Below, one piece after another: positions 35,136-45,337 of a stretch of DNA of 64,000 bases (its first letter is position 1; each line of letters begins with the position of its first letter). A program made the translations under genes and the position numbers. This stretch comes from Kitagawia praeruptora (lineage: Eukaryota; Streptophyta; Magnoliopsida; Apiales; Apiaceae), in contig CM075345.1 of assembly GCA_037693485.1 (NCBI GenBank), positions 4,047,501-4,111,500 of the forward strand, read 5' to 3'. Below the pieces are notes generated by a model. The model saw only the letters and a program-made list of their open reading frames with translations. It was not told the DNA's origin and searched no databases.

Positions 35136-35883
35136 TGCAAACAGGAAAACTAATCTTGCAACCATTTAATAAATCGAAGGCTTAAGATTGAGCAAATGTA
35201 GTAGCATACCTGAAACATGTTACAATTTCACATTCCAAATAAGTTGAAGGTAAACAAAATGTAGCTCAGGCTATTTTAAAAAGATAGATATATTACTACG
35301 CCCAGTAAATAATTTAAAACAAGTTTTATAATTGGTCAAACAACATATAAGAATATTCGATCGGAATAAATACAAAATATGAATAATTACAAATTAATAA
35401 AGAATACCTGAAACATTATGCAAAATAATTAAATAAAATTCTGTATTGTCTTCTCTATTGACCCGCCAAACTCTAAGTTACGAGTTACAATGTAAATCAA
35501 CTGGGTATTGTTGTGGCTTGGGGTATTGGGTTTGAAGTCCTTGTACGTTTGCTTGTAATTAGAACCTGGTACCTGCGAATTAAGAGGCAGCTAAACAAAC
35601 ATACATGCTGGATGGAAGAGAAGTAATATGAACACGTACATTACGTGATGCAAAATCCTGCCCTTGTTACTTTATTACGTAAGGTTTCGAAGAAGATGTT
35701 TCTGGCTCTAGCTACAAACACTACTTTTAATTTTAATCACAAGGAACAACTAACATATGTTCAGGCACCAAATAATATTTTAAGTACTTATTTTTGTTCA
35801 CATATGATAATGGCATTCCACTTGTTACTAGTTTCTTTATCCCTTATAATAATAGTTCAAGAAGCAGATAAAAACAAGCTTAA
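35136..35883. other. Intergenic with a signal-peptide-like fragment on +
   Basis: AT-rich. At 35811-35880 the + strand could encode MAFHLLLVSLSLIIIVQEAD, which has the shape of a secretory signal peptide. Related but broken copies are at about 37045-37115 and 40872-40945. It may be a first exon of a lost secreted-protein gene. Nothing else recognised. Confidence 0.35.
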
Positions 35884-36232
35884 TTGTTGTCAGAGTATAT
35901 TCCAAGTTGCAAATAAAATGATACTCCCTCTGTCTCTAAATGATACTCTCATTTAGAATGTCGGTCCTGTTCATAACAAGAGACAAATTACTAATTTACG
36001 TCTAATCTATAAATCCAAATATAGTCATGAGTGATCTTGTTGGATTCGTATTTATGAGTATTTTAATACAATGAAGTTTTTTATATTTAATATTAATACG
36101 AAATTGAAGATATTAACGATCAAAAGTGTGCATTGGCAAACGTGTCCAACTCAAATGAGAAAAGTATTTAGAGACGGAGGGAGTAGTAATCAGTAGTAGT
36201 AGTCTCGTAAACTAGCCCCGGGTTCATTACTT
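35884..36232 (-). pseudogene. Subtilase C-terminal fragment, copy split by a Stowaway MITE
   Basis: 35884-35922 and 36184-36232 join to the same sequence as 33835-33918 (GTTGTCAGAGTATATTCCAA, then AGTAATCAGTAGTAGTAGTC and CCCCGGGTTCATTACTTGTT). The copy stops there; only about 80 bp of the C-terminal exon remains. Confidence 0.75.
35924..36183. mobile_element. Stowaway-type MITE 2
   Basis: Ends CTCCCTCTGTCTCTAAATG and its inverse GTATTTAGAGACGGAGGGAG, with TA on both sides (35922-35923, 36184-36185). The homologous sites at 33868 and 37158 are empty with a single TA, which proves insertion. Confidence 0.92.
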
Positions 36233-36324
36233 GTTGATCCCAAATATCAATGTTGATGAAGCCTCCATATATCAAAAACTGTGGGATCTTTATCAAATTA
36301 TCAAAATACAACAGTTAAGTTATA

Positions 36325-36544
36325 GGGTCTGTTTGTCAAATCCGCTGCCCAATTTTTAAGTAACTTATTTCGAAAAAAAATTCGTATTTACATACTTTTT
36401 TTTAGAGAAAAATGTGTATGGGAAGTTCAATATTCGTTATCTTGCAAAAATAAGTTACTTATTTCAGAAAAAAGTAGATATTTCCTAATTTTTTTCCAAA
36501 ATAAGTAACTTATTTCTGAAAAATAAGATTTCCCAAACGGCCCC
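36325..36544. mobile_element. MITE of the GTCTGTTTG family, copy 1
   Basis: Ends GGGTCTGTTTGTCAAATC and GATTTCCCAAACGGCCCC are inverted partners, with an ATA target duplication. The interior holds repeated AAGTAACTTATTTC in both orientations. Probably PIF/Harbinger-like given the 3-bp duplication. Confidence 0.7.
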
Positions 36545-36551
36545 ATAATGT

Positions 36552-36641
36552 ATTCGATGAAGAGGAGGGTTGAGGTTGAATATAGACTTGCAAAGATCCA
36601 TGCTTAATCGATGAAGAGGAGGGTTGAGGTTGAATATAGAT
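36552..36641. repeat. 33-bp direct repeat
   Basis: TCGATGAAGAGGAGGGTTGA plus GGTTGAATATAGA occurs at 36549-36581 and 36608-36640, with 26 bp between. Confidence 0.8.
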
Positions 36642-37060
36642 GAAGTACATGTGCAAATATTTATTTAATACCATGCCAAAATAAAAATAAAAATCAGGAC
36701 TCACATTGCTACCTCTAAAATTATGAATTGGATTGGATTAATTAATTTGAGAGAAACTTTACACTAGAATCAACAGTATTCTATCAAATTCGATACTACA
36801 GTACAGTAAGAAAGAAATATATGTATTATGGAACGTTTCAGATTAAAAATATGCAAACTAACAATTAAATGTCATTGCTACCTCCTGACAAAAAAAAAAT
36901 GTCAGAGCAACCTATAAATTATGACTTGTATTACGTTGCGTTCAAGATTTGGAATATGCAAACGAACAATACAAACAATTAAATGTGAGGATACCAAAAC
37001 GTGGTGTGCTCTAACTTTTGAGAAAAGAAAATAGCATTCCACTTGTTACTAGTTTCTTTA
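36640..37060. repeat. Block repeated at 40258-40890
   Basis: GAAGTACATGTGCAAATATT through GGATACCAAAACGTGGTG is shared. The right copy carries an extra PIF-like MITE (40632-40817), and a LINE lies just left of it. No coding content. Confidence 0.75.
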
Positions 37061-37119
37061 CCCCTTTAAGGGATTCCCTTATAATAATAGTTCAAGGAAG
37101 CAGATAAAAACAAGCTTAA

Positions 37120-37612
37120 TTGTTGTCAGAGTATATCCCAAGTTGCAAATAAAATGATAGTAATCAGTAGTAGTAGTCTCGTAAACTAGCCCCGGGTTCA
37201 TTACTTGTTCTATGTTCACTTCCCCTGCCCCAAAATCGTATGGTGTAGCTTCTTGTAATCCTGGTAATTTTAAAACCTGAGATCCATCGCTACACGTTTG
37301 AACAGCTGTAGAAATTGTGTAATTGTTAGATTATGTATCATATATCAAAAATAAATTATAGATATGTGCGCCAATTTGATATTAACTAATAATTGACCTG
37401 TAGTCTTAATAGCTGATCTGATGGCTGAATGATCCCAAGTAGGACTTGATTAAGGCAGCTAATCCTTAAATATGTGGGGTTGCCATTGAAGTTCCAGAGA
37501 CTAAGACATAATAATCTGGTGGAGCCTGTCCTGGGAGTGTAAATTCCCTGCTCATTTTACTCCATGCCACAATGATATTTACTCCTGGTGCCGTAATATC
37601 TATCTGTAAAAG
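37120..37612 (-). pseudogene. Subtilase C-terminal half, broken copy 2
   Basis: Matches 33826-34330 of copy 1: the GAGVVN-type end exon (37130-37330) and the catalytic-serine exon (about 37395-37605). About 525 bp present in copy 1 (the PA and SSRGPS exons) is missing, with the join at CTGTAAAAGTACATCCG near 37610. Extra small indels, for example loss of the repeated TGGGATGT, break the frame further. Confidence 0.78.
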
Positions 37613-37912
37613 TACATCCGTGTTGTTTTATAAGTACTTCCTGAGTGTGTTTAGACTTTCAGTTATAAAATTCTAGCTATCTGGTCATCTGTTTTAAGCG
37701 GACACTGTTTAGATGTATAAAAAAATGTTTCCAGTTGATGATATAGCATTGTGATTGTTGTTTCTTTTCTTTTTCCTGCTAAATGAGCCATGGCCGTCTT
37801 TTGGCTAGGCTCCAACAGACCACTAGTTTGAACCCATGTAAGATGATAACCAAGAATCCAAGTTTGATTGGTAACCCGAGATAACTTTCCCCTTTCCCCT
37901 AGAAAGTTAATA

Positions 37913-38169
37913 CTCCCTCTGTGCCTAATTATGTTTCCCACTTTGACTTTTTTACTATTCATTATAAGGGATTGACTACTAATTTACGCATAATTTATAA
38001 GATAAAATATAGTCATGAGTGATCTTGTTGGATTCGTATTTATGAGTACTTTAATACAGTGAAGTTTTCATATTTAGTACTAATACAAAATTCAAGATAC
38101 TAATGATTGAAAGTGTGCGTTGGCAAACATGTTTTTACAAACGGGAAACATATTATGAGACGGAGGGAG
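37913..38169. mobile_element. Stowaway-type MITE 3
   Basis: CTCCCTCTGTGCCTAATTATG and its inverted partner ending GAGACGGAGGGAG, TA on both sides (37911-37912, 38170-38171). The interior (GAGTGATCTTGTTGGATTCG) is shared with Stowaway MITE 2, so they are one family. Confidence 0.9.
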
Positions 38170-38171
38170 TA

Positions 38172-38900
38172 TAAATTAAAGACTGTCTACTCTGTACAAC
38201 ATGATAGGAATAACCGATCAGAGGAAATCCTAGTTAGATTATGCATTACTGTTGTATCTGAATAATTAATAAGTTAGTGTCCTTTGGCTTGTAATTTTTA
38301 TTACACATATATTGCTCATCTCTTGAACTGCACTCTACTTTTTTTACTCAATTGATAATTTAACAGGGAAGTATCAATGTGTATACTTGCAATGATATGT
38401 TTATGGCGCCAACATGATAGGATAATTATATTTCAAAGACTTTTGAATACCTGTATTAGATTTAGTTTGGTTGATTTGAGTTGGCATATTGTTGGTGCTC
38501 TATTATCACTAGGAAAATCTATTAATCGCTCGATATATATATATATATATATTGGTCTCAAGTTTTGTCATTTGTTCGTCACTGAGATTGGACGGGTTTC
38601 ATGAATATGGTCTGATGCTAAGCAAATATAGAGAGTAAGTTTTATCAATGTAGGTGAAGCCTCCATGCTTAATTCCCGTTCCGACATCGAAAGAGTGGCC
38701 ATCAGGACTCAACAGTAACTGAATATATCAATAATATTTTATACCATCTCAAAATATTAGTTTTGTTTGACTTTTTAGCGATCAAATTTACCAAATTTTG
38801 GTTGAAAATTAATAAATTATTCTTTGATAGTCTAAAGAAAATTTAAAAAAAATACATTTTAAAGTGGATTATACATACTTCTGACTAAAATAAATTTTAA
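38172..38900. other. Intergenic, no gene seen
   Basis: AT-rich with a short TA run at 38530-38551. An open frame over it has no recognisable content. Confidence 0.4.
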
Positions 38901-38907
38901 AACTATC

Positions 38908-40178
38908 TTTTTTTTTTTTGAAAAAATCGCACTTGCATATATTAACTTTCTTCCGAAATAAGATTACAAATAATGAAGTCAGGAGCTGTAGAACTCCACT
39001 CCATAAGACCTGACATAGAACATGCAGCCTGTGCTAACAAGTGGGCTACACTATTCGCAGACCTATGATTAAACACCACTAACACTTCTTCAAAGTGTTT
39101 CATTAACTCAACACAATCTTCAACAATCATATGAAACATAGAGTTTCCTTTCGTTCCATATATTGCATCAACCAGTGACTTAGCATCTGTCTCAAATATA
39201 CACTTTGTATTTCGCCATTCCTTCGTCCAAGCCAAAGCCTCTTTCAAGCTCAATGCTTCCGCTTCCCTACTCTGTCTTCTTCCTCCAACTTTATTACTTC
39301 TCGCCCTAATGAACCTCCCTCTGCTGTCCCGTATCACACACCCTAGTCCTATGAATTCACCTGTAGTGGGACAAGCTGCATCAACGTTGATTTTAACCCA
39401 ATCGATTGGTGGTGAACACCATGCTTTCCTGCCTTGCACTTGAGTCGACTTAACAGTATGTTTAATTTCTTGAGCCTTCTTCCATTCTGATAGCAAGTTC
39501 AGGGCCATAGATCGCACCCCAAACACAGATGTATTCTTTCTATCCCAGACCCATGAATTTCGACGCACCCATAAGCTCCAGCAAAACAAACCAATACTCA
39601 CACACTGTTCCTTACTACCTGTTCTGAACACCCTTTTTAACACCCCTAACACAGTATCGCCCTCTTCTGTTAATACACTAGCCTGCAAACCTATAGCCTC
39701 CCACACCTCCCGTGCAAAGCAGCACTCAAACAATGTGTGCACTGCATCTTCTGCAAACTGGTGACACCATGAGCAAGTTGCAAGCATATCCACCCTTCTG
39801 CTAATTAATGCCACTGCAGTAGGTAATACATTTCTGCACGCTCTCCATAAGAAATTTGTGATTTTACCTGGCAAATGCAAACTCCAAAGTTTATTCCAAA
39901 ATCCCCGATCTGGACATTCACTTTCGCCTCGTAATTGTCTATAACAACTACGCACTGAAAAAACACCTCTATCATCCAACAACCAAAACCATGCATCCTC
40001 CCCCCCCCTACTAGGTATAGGAATCTGCAGGATAAGCGCCCTATCCCTTTCATTACATAAGTCCTGGAGTATTTCTTCATCCCATTTATTCTGACCAACC
40101 TGCATAAGCCCATGTACTGTAATTTGTTCGAGCTCTTCATATCTCGTACTTGTTAAAAAACCATTTTGTACACATGGT
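38908..40178 (-). mobile_element. 5'-truncated LINE (L1/RIL type)
   Basis: The minus strand ends in a poly(A) run (T run at 38908-38919) directly after the coding end. A 7-bp target duplication AACTATC is present at 38901-38907 and 40179-40185. Only the 3' 1.27 kb was inserted; endonuclease and the reverse transcriptase core are missing, as expected for an abortive L1 insertion. Confidence 0.85.
38942..40105 (-). CDS. LINE C-terminal fragment: zf-RVT plus RNase H domain
   Basis: 387 codons are open. Residues about 40-150 are the zinc-binding reverse-transcriptase extension of plant LINEs (DDRGVFSVRSCYRQL, FWNKLWSLHLPGKITNFLWR, CSWCHQFAEDAVHTLFEC). Residues about 235-370 are an RNase H domain (WVKINVDAACPTTGEFIGLG, SREAEALSLKEAL, CIFETDAKSLVDAI), with the catalytic Asp-Glu-Asp order visible as NVDAA, EAEAL and ETDAK. 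The long undamaged frame implies a fairly recent insertion. It has no promoter of its own and lacks the RT core, so it should be inactive. Confidence 0.85.
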   Translation of the reverse strand: MQVGQNKWDEEILQDLCNERDRALILQIPIPSRGGEDAWFWLLDDRGVFSVRSCYRQLRGESECPDRGFWNKLWSLHLPGKITNFLWRACRNVLPTAVALISRRVDMLATCSWCHQFAEDAVHTLFECCFAREVWEAIGLQASVLTEEGDTVLGVLKRVFRTGSKEQCVSIGLFCWSLWVRRNSWVWDRKNTSVFGVRSMALNLLSEWKKAQEIKHTVKSTQVQGRKAWCSPPIDWVKINVDAACPTTGEFIGLGCVIRDSRGRFIRARSNKVGGRRQSREAEALSLKEALAWTKEWRNTKCIFETDAKSLVDAIYGTKGNSMFHMIVEDCVELMKHFEEVLVVFNHRSANSVAHLLAQAACSMSGLMEWSSTAPDFIICNLISEES

Positions 40179-40257
40179 AACTATCTTGATTATATATTAT
40201 GTATAATTTTTTTGGTCAATTTAACGGTCAAAACAGAATTAATATTTTACAATCCAT

Positions 40258-40945
40258 AGATTATGAAGTACATGTGCAAATATTTATTTAATACCCACGC
40301 CAAAATAAAAATAAAAATCAGGACTCACATTGCTACCTCTAAAATTATGAATTGGATTGGATTAATTAATTTGAGAGTACGTTCAAAAAAAAATTAATTT
40401 GAGAGAAACTTTATACTAGAATCAACAGTATTCTATCAAATTCGATACTATAGTACAGTAAGAAAGAAATATATGTATTATGGAACGTTTCAGATTAAAA
40501 ATATGCAAACTAACAATTAAATGTCATTGCTACCTCCTAACAAAAAAAAAATGTCAGCTCTAACTATAAATTATGACTTGCATTACGTTACGTTCAAGAT
40601 TTGGAATATGCAAACGAACAATACAAACAATGGGACTGTTTGGCAAATCTTATTTGTACTTATTTTGAAAAAAAATTCTTATTTACATAATTTTTTTAAG
40701 AAAAAAATGTGCATGAGGAGTTTAACATTCATTTCTTGCAAAAAAAAGTTATTTATTTCAACTTTTTTCCAAAATAAGTAACTTATTTCTAGAAAATAAG
40801 ATTTTCCAAACGGGCCCAATTAAATGTCAGGATACCAAAACGTGGTGTGCTCTAACTTTTGAGAAAAGAAAATAGCATTCCACTTGTTACTAGTTTCATT
40901 ATCTCTCTTCTAATAATAGTTCAAGGAAGCAGATAAAAACAAGCT
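40258..40945. repeat. Second copy of the 36640-37115 block
   Basis: Shares CAGTATTCTATCAAATTCGA and CACTTGTTACTAGTTTC with the block at 36640-37115; it contains a duplicated GAGAG-flanked 30-bp stretch at 40371-40405 and the MITE below. Confidence 0.75.
40632..40817. mobile_element. MITE of the GTCTGTTTG family, copy 2
   Basis: Ends GGGACTGTTTGGCAAATC and GATTTTCCAAACGGGCCC, target duplication AAT (40629-40631, 40818-40820). The homologous site near 36978 (CAAACAATTAAATG) is empty. Confidence 0.88.
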
Positions 40946-41282
40946 TGACAAATATATTCTCCATTTCACCTCTATCTATTAACTTTCTACATATACTTTC
41001 ACATTTCTACGTTTAACAAATTCACACACAGTATCATTCTGCTGTAGAACCCCATTCAAGAGACACCCCTAAAATAGAAGGAATGTGAAAGTTTCTCAAA
41101 TGTTTCTAGTCTCAAGGAATACAAACTACCGTAATACATCCGAGTTAGTATTTGCACTTGCAAGATTACATACTAAAAGCTGACATTATAACCCATAAAT
41201 GGTACACAGTTTTCAGCTGATAATACTAGAAAAGATATGACATCCCTTATCCTCTAAACTTATGGGTTCAGAAAAACATACC

Positions 41283-41540
41283 GTGTGTACCAACAGGCTC
41301 TTTTATATGACCGCGGTGACCACATTTAGTCCATATTTCCACAGGCTGTAGAACAATAATATCCACGGTAACTTGACAATCGTGACAAAAGTGATACTTG
41401 TAACAAGATATATTAAAATAATCAAGAATATAAACAAACATCTTAAAAGACTTAACCTTAAACCATCTAACATCCTCAGGATTGTGAAACATGTATCTGC
41501 CTGAGGCTTTCTTTTTAGAACCCCGTTGCGTAAAGCTGCA
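41283..41540 (-). pseudogene. TSR1: TSR1 3' exons, module 1 (truncated)
   Basis: On the minus strand one exon gives RYMFHNPEDVRWFK (about 41540-41459), followed by an intron, then PVEIWTKCGHRGHIKEPVGT (about 41345-41283). Together they match the C-terminal region of TSR1, the GTPase-like factor for 40S subunit maturation in the nucleolus. The next exon (GAMKC-type end) and everything upstream of the first exon are missing. The first donor has become GTTAAG. Copies in modules 2 and 3 share the same order. Confidence 0.72.
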
Positions 41541-41895
41541 TCAATTATCTTTATTAGTTACTTACAACAGAAATTGATGCCAACAAGGAAACAATTGATT
41601 TGCATTTGTTTTACTACATTATTTAGGAATGAAATTAACTATAAATCATTAGGAGTTCAATAAGGGCTTTTTGATCCCGGCTGTCCTGCAAATGGATTCA
41701 TGAAGGTTAATTACTAAATGATTCCGTACTACAGTTCGGTGGAGGAACTTTAGGACCCTGGCTGTCTTGCATCAAAAACTACTCGGCCTTTTTTCTGACA
41801 AGTTTCTACAATCAAAACGCAAAGCGTCCTTCTGATATAACACGTCACTCAAAGTTGAGGATAATCTTAAAATATATATACTGGCTAAACAATTA

Positions 41896-42146
41896 CTCCC
41901 TCTGTCCCCCTTGGTTCTTTACCTTGGGGGACGTAATTCTGGCACGGATTTTAAGGTGCAATTTGCGGATAGTTTCATAACTTATTTTTTAAATTTTCTT
42001 TTTTTGTATAAAAATAGAATTGTTCTATTTTTATACAAAAAAAGAAAATTTAAAAAATAAGTTATGGAACTATACTTTTTAGGAGCCTTAAAATGCGTGT
42101 CGAGTAGTGAAAAAGAAATGTAAAGAAATGGGAGGGACAGAGGGAG
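41896..42146. mobile_element. Stowaway-type MITE 4 with a perfect 44-bp palindrome
   Basis: Ends CTCCCTCTGTCCCCC and its inverse GGGAGGGACAGAGGGAG, TA duplications at 41894-41895 and 42147-42148. Its centre, 41976-42019, is exactly complementary to 42023-42066, with a 3-nt loop (TTG). Confidence 0.9.
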
Positions 42147-42370
42147 TATTCGGAAAAAAAAGCAGTTTACACAAGCTAGACAGATTGAGGGTTAAGATGC
42201 ATCCACTGGATGCTTTAATTTCTAAAACAGATTGAGGGTTTTTAGCTACACTTGCAAGATTACATGCTAAAAGATGACATTACAGGACACTCACGATACA
42301 GAGTTTTTAGCTGATAATGTTATAAAGATATAACATCCCTTCATTCTCAAAACTATTGTGTTCAGAAAAG

Positions 42371-43617
42371 CATACCATGTGTACCTACAGGCTCTTTAAT
42401 ACGACCCTGTTGACAACATTTAATCCATACTTCCACAGGCTGTGGAACAATTACATCCACCGTAAGTTGACAATCGTGATACTTGTGGGAAGACATATTA
42501 AAGTAATCAAGAAAACTATAAACCTCCTAAAAGACTTACCTTAAAACATCTAACATCCTCAGGATTGTGAAACATGTATCTGACTGAGTCACTGAGGCTT
42601 TCTTTTTTGAAACCCGTTGCAGATAGTTGCATCAAATATCTTTATTAGTTACTTAAAACAGAAACTGATACTAACAAGGAAATTATTATTTGGCATTTAT
42701 TTTATATTATTATTTAGAAATAAAATTAACTATAAATCATCAGGAGTTCGATAATATCTTAATTCATAGGGCTTTCTGACCGGCTGTTCTTGCATCAGAA
42801 ACTACTTTGCCATTTTTTTTGACAAGCATCCTTTTAAGATAGCAGTATAGCACGTCACTCAAAGTTGAGGATCATCATGGAAAGTGCACTTATAAAATTT
42901 TCTCAGATAGAAAAAGAGTTAACACAAGCTTGACCAGGTGTGTGAATCATGAAACATGCATCCACGTGATTCTTTCATTTCTAAAACACATTGAGGGTTG
43001 ATACAGAAGACGTTCCTAATAAGATAAAGTGCAAAAATTTGATAAACTATGTAAACACTAAGAGCATCTCCAAGAGACTCTTAGCTCACTCTTTTTAAAT
43101 AATACTCCCTCCGTCCCAATTTATTTGTCTTGTTTATCTCCAACAATACTCTTTAAACACGCTCTTTATCTATTATTTTATAATTTAAAGTACTTTGAAT
43201 TTGCTAATGTACAAAAGAAAGTGGAGATAGAAACAAAGTGGTGAGACTAGTTTATTTTAAGATATAAATTAAGAGTGAGTTCTGGGCCTTGTGACTCGCA
43301 AAATAAAAAAGGGAAGGAGGCTCTTACTGATTTGAGGAGCCATTTAATGTGGTTTGAAGGTGGGGATAATTTTAAACAACAATCTAATCCCCCAACAAAA
43401 AGTCGACAGCATGCTTACCCTGTTAAAATAATCTTCTTGAGAATAATCTAGTCCAGTTCAATACGCAATGAACCAGCAGCAGCCACAGCAGGTGCAGCCA
43501 TGTCTCTACCTTTGAGGACCACACAGGAAGAGGAGAAGAGATTGGAGCATATATCAAAGCTATGGAGAATCGCCCTGCATGAAAAAATCTTTCCATCTTG
43601 CTCCTGTCCGAATTAAT
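42371..43617 (-). pseudogene. TSR1: TSR1 3' exons, module 2
   Basis: Minus strand order: exon a (about 43617-43424; KMERFFHAGRFSIALIYAPI and GRDMAAPAVAAAGSL), which has lost one base before the GRDM motif and has a TAG in ELD*IILKK; exon b (about 42628-42541; RYMFHNPEDVRCFK, with an insertion just before it); exon c (about 42440-42371; PVEVWIKC, GRIKEPVGTHG). Splice signals are kept at exons b and c. It is clearly non-functional. A MITE and a Stowaway end lie in the intron between exons a and b. Confidence 0.75.
43059..43340. mobile_element. Remnant of the GAGCATCTCC MITE in TSR1 module 2
   Basis: Starts TAAGAGCATCTCCAAGAGAC, as in module 3, but its right end is lost, and a Stowaway left end (TACTCCCTCCGTCCCAATTT, 43106-43125) sits inside it. 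The shared position shows that this MITE was present before the modules duplicated. Confidence 0.6.
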
Positions 43618-44238
43618 ACTGTCGGAAGAAAAGATAGGCCTGCAAAATCATATATACTTCAAAGCCTCGACATTAATACCTATAAAAGGACAGAAAACCC
43701 TAAAACGATTAGATGCCAAAAAAGGAGAGTATATCTGCCACGTTGTCACTTTAATGACATGTGTATTCAGAAAGTCAATGGGTGACAGCGAAATGCACAA
43801 TTGCAGTATTGTAGTACTTGATGTATAAAAATTTACCCGGTGACAAATTGGTGAAAACCAACATGATATATCAGTTCTTCTTTGGTCTTGATTGGAGCAC
43901 TGTAAGTCTCATGCTTCTTTACGCTGTACAGAAATATAGAGCAATCCAATTTTGTGAAAAGGAACAACAAAAACTCAAAAGTAATATAGTCTCAGGGAAT
44001 ACAAACTACTAATATAGTTCCAATTAAGCTACACTTGCAAGATTACATACTAAAAGATGGCATTATAAGACACTCACGATACACAGTTTTCAGCTGATAA
44101 AGCTATAAAGGATATAACATCCCTTCATTCTCAAAACTTATGTGATCAGAAAAACATAACATGTGTACCAGCAGGCTCTTTAATATGACCCCGGTGACCA
44201 CATTTAGTCCATACTTCCACAGCCCGTGGAACAATAAT

Positions 44239-44901
44239 TGTTAGGAATCTGCCCGATTCCCTGCGAATGCGGAAGCAATTTGGTAAATATGTGCGCTTAG
44301 ATCCCACAAATATACGTGATAGTAATGAAGCAACAAACCAATAATACAGTAAAAGAGACAAGAGATTTAACGTGGTTCGGCCCAGCCTACATCCACAAGA
44401 GCAACAACTTCACACTAGATAAAAGAGATTACAATATCCGGGTATCCGGCCCCTTGAATTTCATACAAAAATTCAGCCCTACAATACCTATTATGTATAT
44501 CCCCAACTCACTGAAGTGTTTATCTCAAAACCTCCCCCTATCACTGTTTCCGACAACCTTTCCTTCTCTCCCTCTCCCAACCCGGACAGTGCCACACAAC
44601 CTGATAGAAAGACCCCTGCAGCGGGACCACCTCCGATGGCTGTAGTCAGACCCAAGTACCCTAAGGAATAGTTTAGGCACGAGGACCTTCTATCCCGACA
44701 CTTCCTGAAAGCGGGCTAAACCGGCTCTCCTACTAGACGGACTATCTAGCAGCTATAGAGAGAGAAGAGAGAATTATGGTGTAATGTTACTAATGAAGGA
44801 GGTGAGTATTTATAGGAGTAAGGAATGGGGTTGGTGGGAGAATGGGGTTGGTGGGAGAATGGAAAGAACACATGGGTGGCTAAATGGCAAGCTGCCTAAC
44901 A
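44239..44901 (-). repeat. 3' LTR of the copia element
   Basis: 663 bp. It exceeds its partner by a 17-bp tandem duplication (GGGTTGGTGGGAGAATG-type unit, about 44828-44862). Open frames inside it are LTR shadows and appear in both LTRs. Confidence 0.9.
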
Positions 44902-45337
44902 ATCTCCCCCTCTTTCCAAACTCACACCTCTTCACTTGCAATCCATATATGCGCCCCGTTTCCAAATAAACAAACTTCTCCACCCCAACGATTTCCAAAG
45001 CTCCCCCCCGAGTCAAAGACTCCAAACTATACCCCAGTTTGCACATTCATTCTCGAATGCCTACTTGCTCTACGCACAAGTGTCCTATTGACCTCTATTT
45101 GTCCAACTACATATATGTGAAGCAATCTGTTGTATGCTCACATACTCACTTGATTCACGTCGGCCAATCCCATATGTAGTCCATCACACACGCAAGTATG
45201 ACCATCACACACACAAGTGTGACCATCGATCTTTCATTTACTCCCCAACTGCATATCAAACAAATCAATCTGTTGCATGGTTCACTGCTCACTTGATTCG
45301 TGTTGATCGATGCCCATATGCAGCTGCAACACACCAA

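Noticed and set aside
38377..38604. 75-residue + frame
   Set aside because: Includes a TA microsatellite and has no family resemblance.
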